In this document: one piece after another, positions 4,372 to 6,103 of the stretch | How positions within the stretch are numbered: the stretch's first letter is position 1 | Layout of the letters: every line of letters begins with the position of its first letter | Source of the DNA: Chloroflexota bacterium | GTDB lineage: Bacteria; Chloroflexota; Anaerolineae; Fen-1058 | Direction of reading: 5' to 3' | Assembly: GCA_016219235.1 (NCBI GenBank) | Contig: JACRBO010000125.1 | Span: 1 to 6,103, forward strand | Length of the DNA: 6,103 bases | Position numbers and translations under genes: made by a program | The notes under the pieces: model-generated | What the model was told of the DNA's origin: nothing | Database searches by the model: none | Seen by the model: the letters and a program-made list of their open reading frames with translations, nothing else

Positions 4372-6103
4372 ATGGGCAAGATTGTGGGTATCGACTTAGG
4401 AACAACCAACTCGGTGGTGGCCGTGCTGGAAGGCGGCGAGCCGGTCGTCATCACCACGGCCGAAGGGGGCCGCCTGGTCCCATCGGTGGTGGGTTTTAGC
4501 AAGGGCGGCGAACGGCTGTTCGGGCAAACGGCCAAACGCCAGGCCGCGATCAACCCTGAAAACACGGTGTTTTCGATCAAGCGCTTTATGGGTCGATCGT
4601 ACGGCGATGTGGCGCACGAGAAAGTGCCATATCAGGTGGTAGCCGGCCCCAACGGCGATGCGCGCGTCAAGATCGCGCACAACAACCTGACCTTCACGCC
4701 GCAGGAAATCTCGGCGATGATCCTGCAGAAGTTGAAGAAAGACGCCGAAGCGTATCTGGGCGAACCGATCACGCAGGCCGTGATCACCGTGCCTGCTTAC
4801 TTCAACGACTCGCAGCGCCAGGCGACTAAAGACGCGGGCAAGATCGCGGGCCTCGACGTGCTGCGTATCATCAACGAGCCGACCGCGTCCGCGCTGGCCT
4901 ATGGCCTCGACAAGAAGAAGGACGAAACGATCCTGGTCTTCGACCTGGGCGGCGGCACGTTCGACATTTCATTGCTCGACGTGGGCGATGGCCTGGTTGA
5001 AGTCAAAGCGACTAGCGGCGATACGCACCTCGGCGGCGACGATTGGGATCAGGTGTTGATGGACTTTATCGCCGATGAGTTCAAGCGCGAGCAAGGGATC
5101 GATCTGCGCGCCGATCGGCAAGCGTTGCAGCGACTGCGCGAAGCGGCCGAGAAGGCCAAGATCGAACTCTCGCAATTGATGGAAACCGACGTCAATCTGC
5201 CGTTTATCACGGCGGATGCGACCGGCCCGAAGCACTTGCAAGTCAAGGTAACACGCTCGAAGTTCGAGCAATTGAGCACGGGGCTGGTTAAGCGATTGCG
5301 CAGCCCGTTCGAGCAAGCGCTGCGCGATGCGAAGGTATCGCCCGTGCAGATCGATGAAGTGGTGCTCGTCGGCGGCGCGACCCGCATGCCGATGGTGCAG
5401 GCGCTGGTGCGCGAATTGACCGGCGGCAAAGAGCCGAACAAGAGCGTCAATCCCGATGAGGTCGTGGCGATTGGCGCGGCCATTCAGGCAGGTGTGCTGG
5501 GCGGCGAAGTGAAGGACGTGCTGCTGCTCGACGTGACGCCGCTGTCACTCGGTCTGGAAACGCTGGGCAGCGTGATGACCACGCTTATCCCGCGCAACAC
5601 CACGATTCCATACAAGAAGAGTGAAGTCTTCAGCACCGCCGACGACAATCAGACTGCGGTAGACATCCACGTGCTGCAAGGCGAGCGTCCAATGGCGGCG
5701 GATAACATGACGCTGGGCAAGTTCCGGCTGGAGGGTATTCCGCCCGCGCCGCGCGGCCTGCCGCAAATCGAAGTAACTTTCGACGTCGACGCGAACGGCA
5801 TTTTGCACGTGCTGGCGAAAGACAAGGCCACCGGCAAAGAGCAGCAGATCAAGATCACGGCGTCCACCAATCTGTCAAAGAACGATGTCGATCGCATGGT
5901 GCAGGACGCGCAGCGCAACGCCAGCGAAGACAATCGCCGCCGCGAAGCCATCGCCGCGCGCAATGAGGCCGACACGACGATCTATCAGGCCGAAAAGAGC
6001 CTGCGCGAGCTGGGCGACCCAGTGGCGCAAGCCGAGCGGGACACAGTGGAAGCCAGGATTCGCGATCTCAAGTCCGCGATGAACGGCGACAACGTGCAGC
6101 AGA
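4372..6103 (+). CDS. dnaK: Molecular chaperone DnaK (Hsp70), 3'-truncated by the window edge
   Basis: ATP-dependent Hsp70 chaperone of the cytoplasm, which binds unfolded peptides and works with a J-protein and GrpE. The frame is open without interruption for 577 codons to the window end; about 35-60 C-terminal residues are missing. The nucleotide-binding domain (about 1-382) has the phosphate-1 loop [12 protein letters not shown], catalytic Lys70, NEPTA (168-172), DLGGGTFD (191-198, with Thr196 equivalent to the E. coli autophosphorylated Thr199) and VGGATRMP. The interdomain linker [12 protein letters not shown] is at 383-394. The beta substrate-binding domain (about 395-505) includes [12 protein letters not shown] and DANGILHV, and the helical lid follows. 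Residues about 75-100 keep the insertion found in Gram-negative-type DnaK and absent from Firmicutes. It is preceded by a strong Shine-Dalgarno, a hairpin and an 11-bp repeat promoter, with no CIRCE. No grpE or dnaJ is seen in the window. Confidence 0.98.
   Translation, partial: MGKIVGIDLGTTNSVVAVLEGGEPVVITTAEGGRLVPSVVGFSKGGERLFGQTAKRQAAINPENTVFSIKRFMGRSYGDVAHEKVPYQVVAGPNGDARVKIAHNNLTFTPQEISAMILQKLKKDAEAYLGEPITQAVITVPAYFNDSQRQATKDAGKIAGLDVLRIINEPTASALAYGLDKKKDETILVFDLGGGTFDISLLDVGDGLVEVKATSGDTHLGGDDWDQVLMDFIADEFKREQGIDLRADRQALQRLREAAEKAKIELSQLMETDVNLPFITADATGPKHLQVKVTRSKFEQLSTGLVKRLRSPFEQALRDAKVSPVQIDEVVLVGGATRMPMVQALVRELTGGKEPNKSVNPDEVVAIGAAIQAGVLGGEVKDVLLLDVTPLSLGLETLGSVMTTLIPRNTTIPYKKSEVFSTADDNQTAVDIHVLQGERPMAADNMTLGKFRLEGIPPAPRGLPQIEVTFDVDANGILHVLAKDKATGKEQQIKITASTNLSKNDVDRMVQDAQRNASEDNRRREAIAARNEADTTIYQAEKSLRELGDPVAQAERDTVEARIRDLKSAMNGDNVQQ

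Noticed and set aside
5049..5483. 144-codon open frame on the minus strand inside dnaK
   Set aside because: Antisense to highly conserved DnaK sequence; low-complexity Ser/Thr/Arg translation typical of a shadow frame.
1..6103. Mobile element, CRISPR array, tRNA or defence island
   Set aside because: No transposase, integrase, terminal inverted repeats, repeat-spacer array or cloverleaf was found. All genes share strand and similar GC-rich codon use, as expected of ordinary chromosome.

Overview
The window is one co-directional (+ strand) stretch of a GC-rich bacterial chromosome with six complete or partial protein genes before a 3'-truncated dnaK. It has no RNA genes, CRISPR array or mobile element that I can see. 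The gene mix (PP2C phosphatase, von Willebrand A protein, zinc-ribbon/FHA protein, OmpR-type regulator, DnaK with the subdomain-IB insertion typical of Gram-negative lineages), the compact layout and the hairpins of the ACCTGACAGGT / ACCTCGGAGGT type suggest Chloroflexota (Anaerolineae-like). That placement is an impression from gene style, not a demonstrated taxonomy.

Region 1 (1-2903) looks like a phospho-signalling operon. It contains the C-terminal part of a PP2C Ser/Thr phosphatase, a J-domain/VWA fusion (8-bp gap), a zinc-ribbon/FHA protein (ATGA overlap) and an 80-residue protein of unknown function (22-bp gap). It closes with a perfect 13-bp hairpin terminator. PP2C removes phosphate from Ser/Thr, FHA reads phospho-Thr, VWA is a metal-dependent protein-binding platform and the J domain recruits an Hsp70. 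Together they suggest phosphorylation-controlled recruitment of the chaperone machinery to a client. A kinase would be expected upstream, outside the window.

Region 2 (2904-4239) holds an OmpR/PhoB-family response regulator with no sensor kinase beside it, a second hairpin, and a beta-rich protein with a hydrophobic C-terminal helix that may have a tubby/LURP-one-like fold.

Region 3 (4240-6103) holds the dnaK control region and dnaK. The control region is the most striking non-coding feature. Three copies of an 8-bp element, TCTAAC(A/G)C, recur at exactly 11-bp intervals just upstream of a TATACT -10 box, with no good -35. This is the architecture of PhoB/OmpR-type activated promoters. It fires directly into a perfect 14-bp hairpin lying in the presumed dnaK 5' leader. 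No CIRCE element is present. A plausible but unproven reading is that dnaK here is under response-regulator control, possibly by the regulator encoded 1.3 kb upstream.
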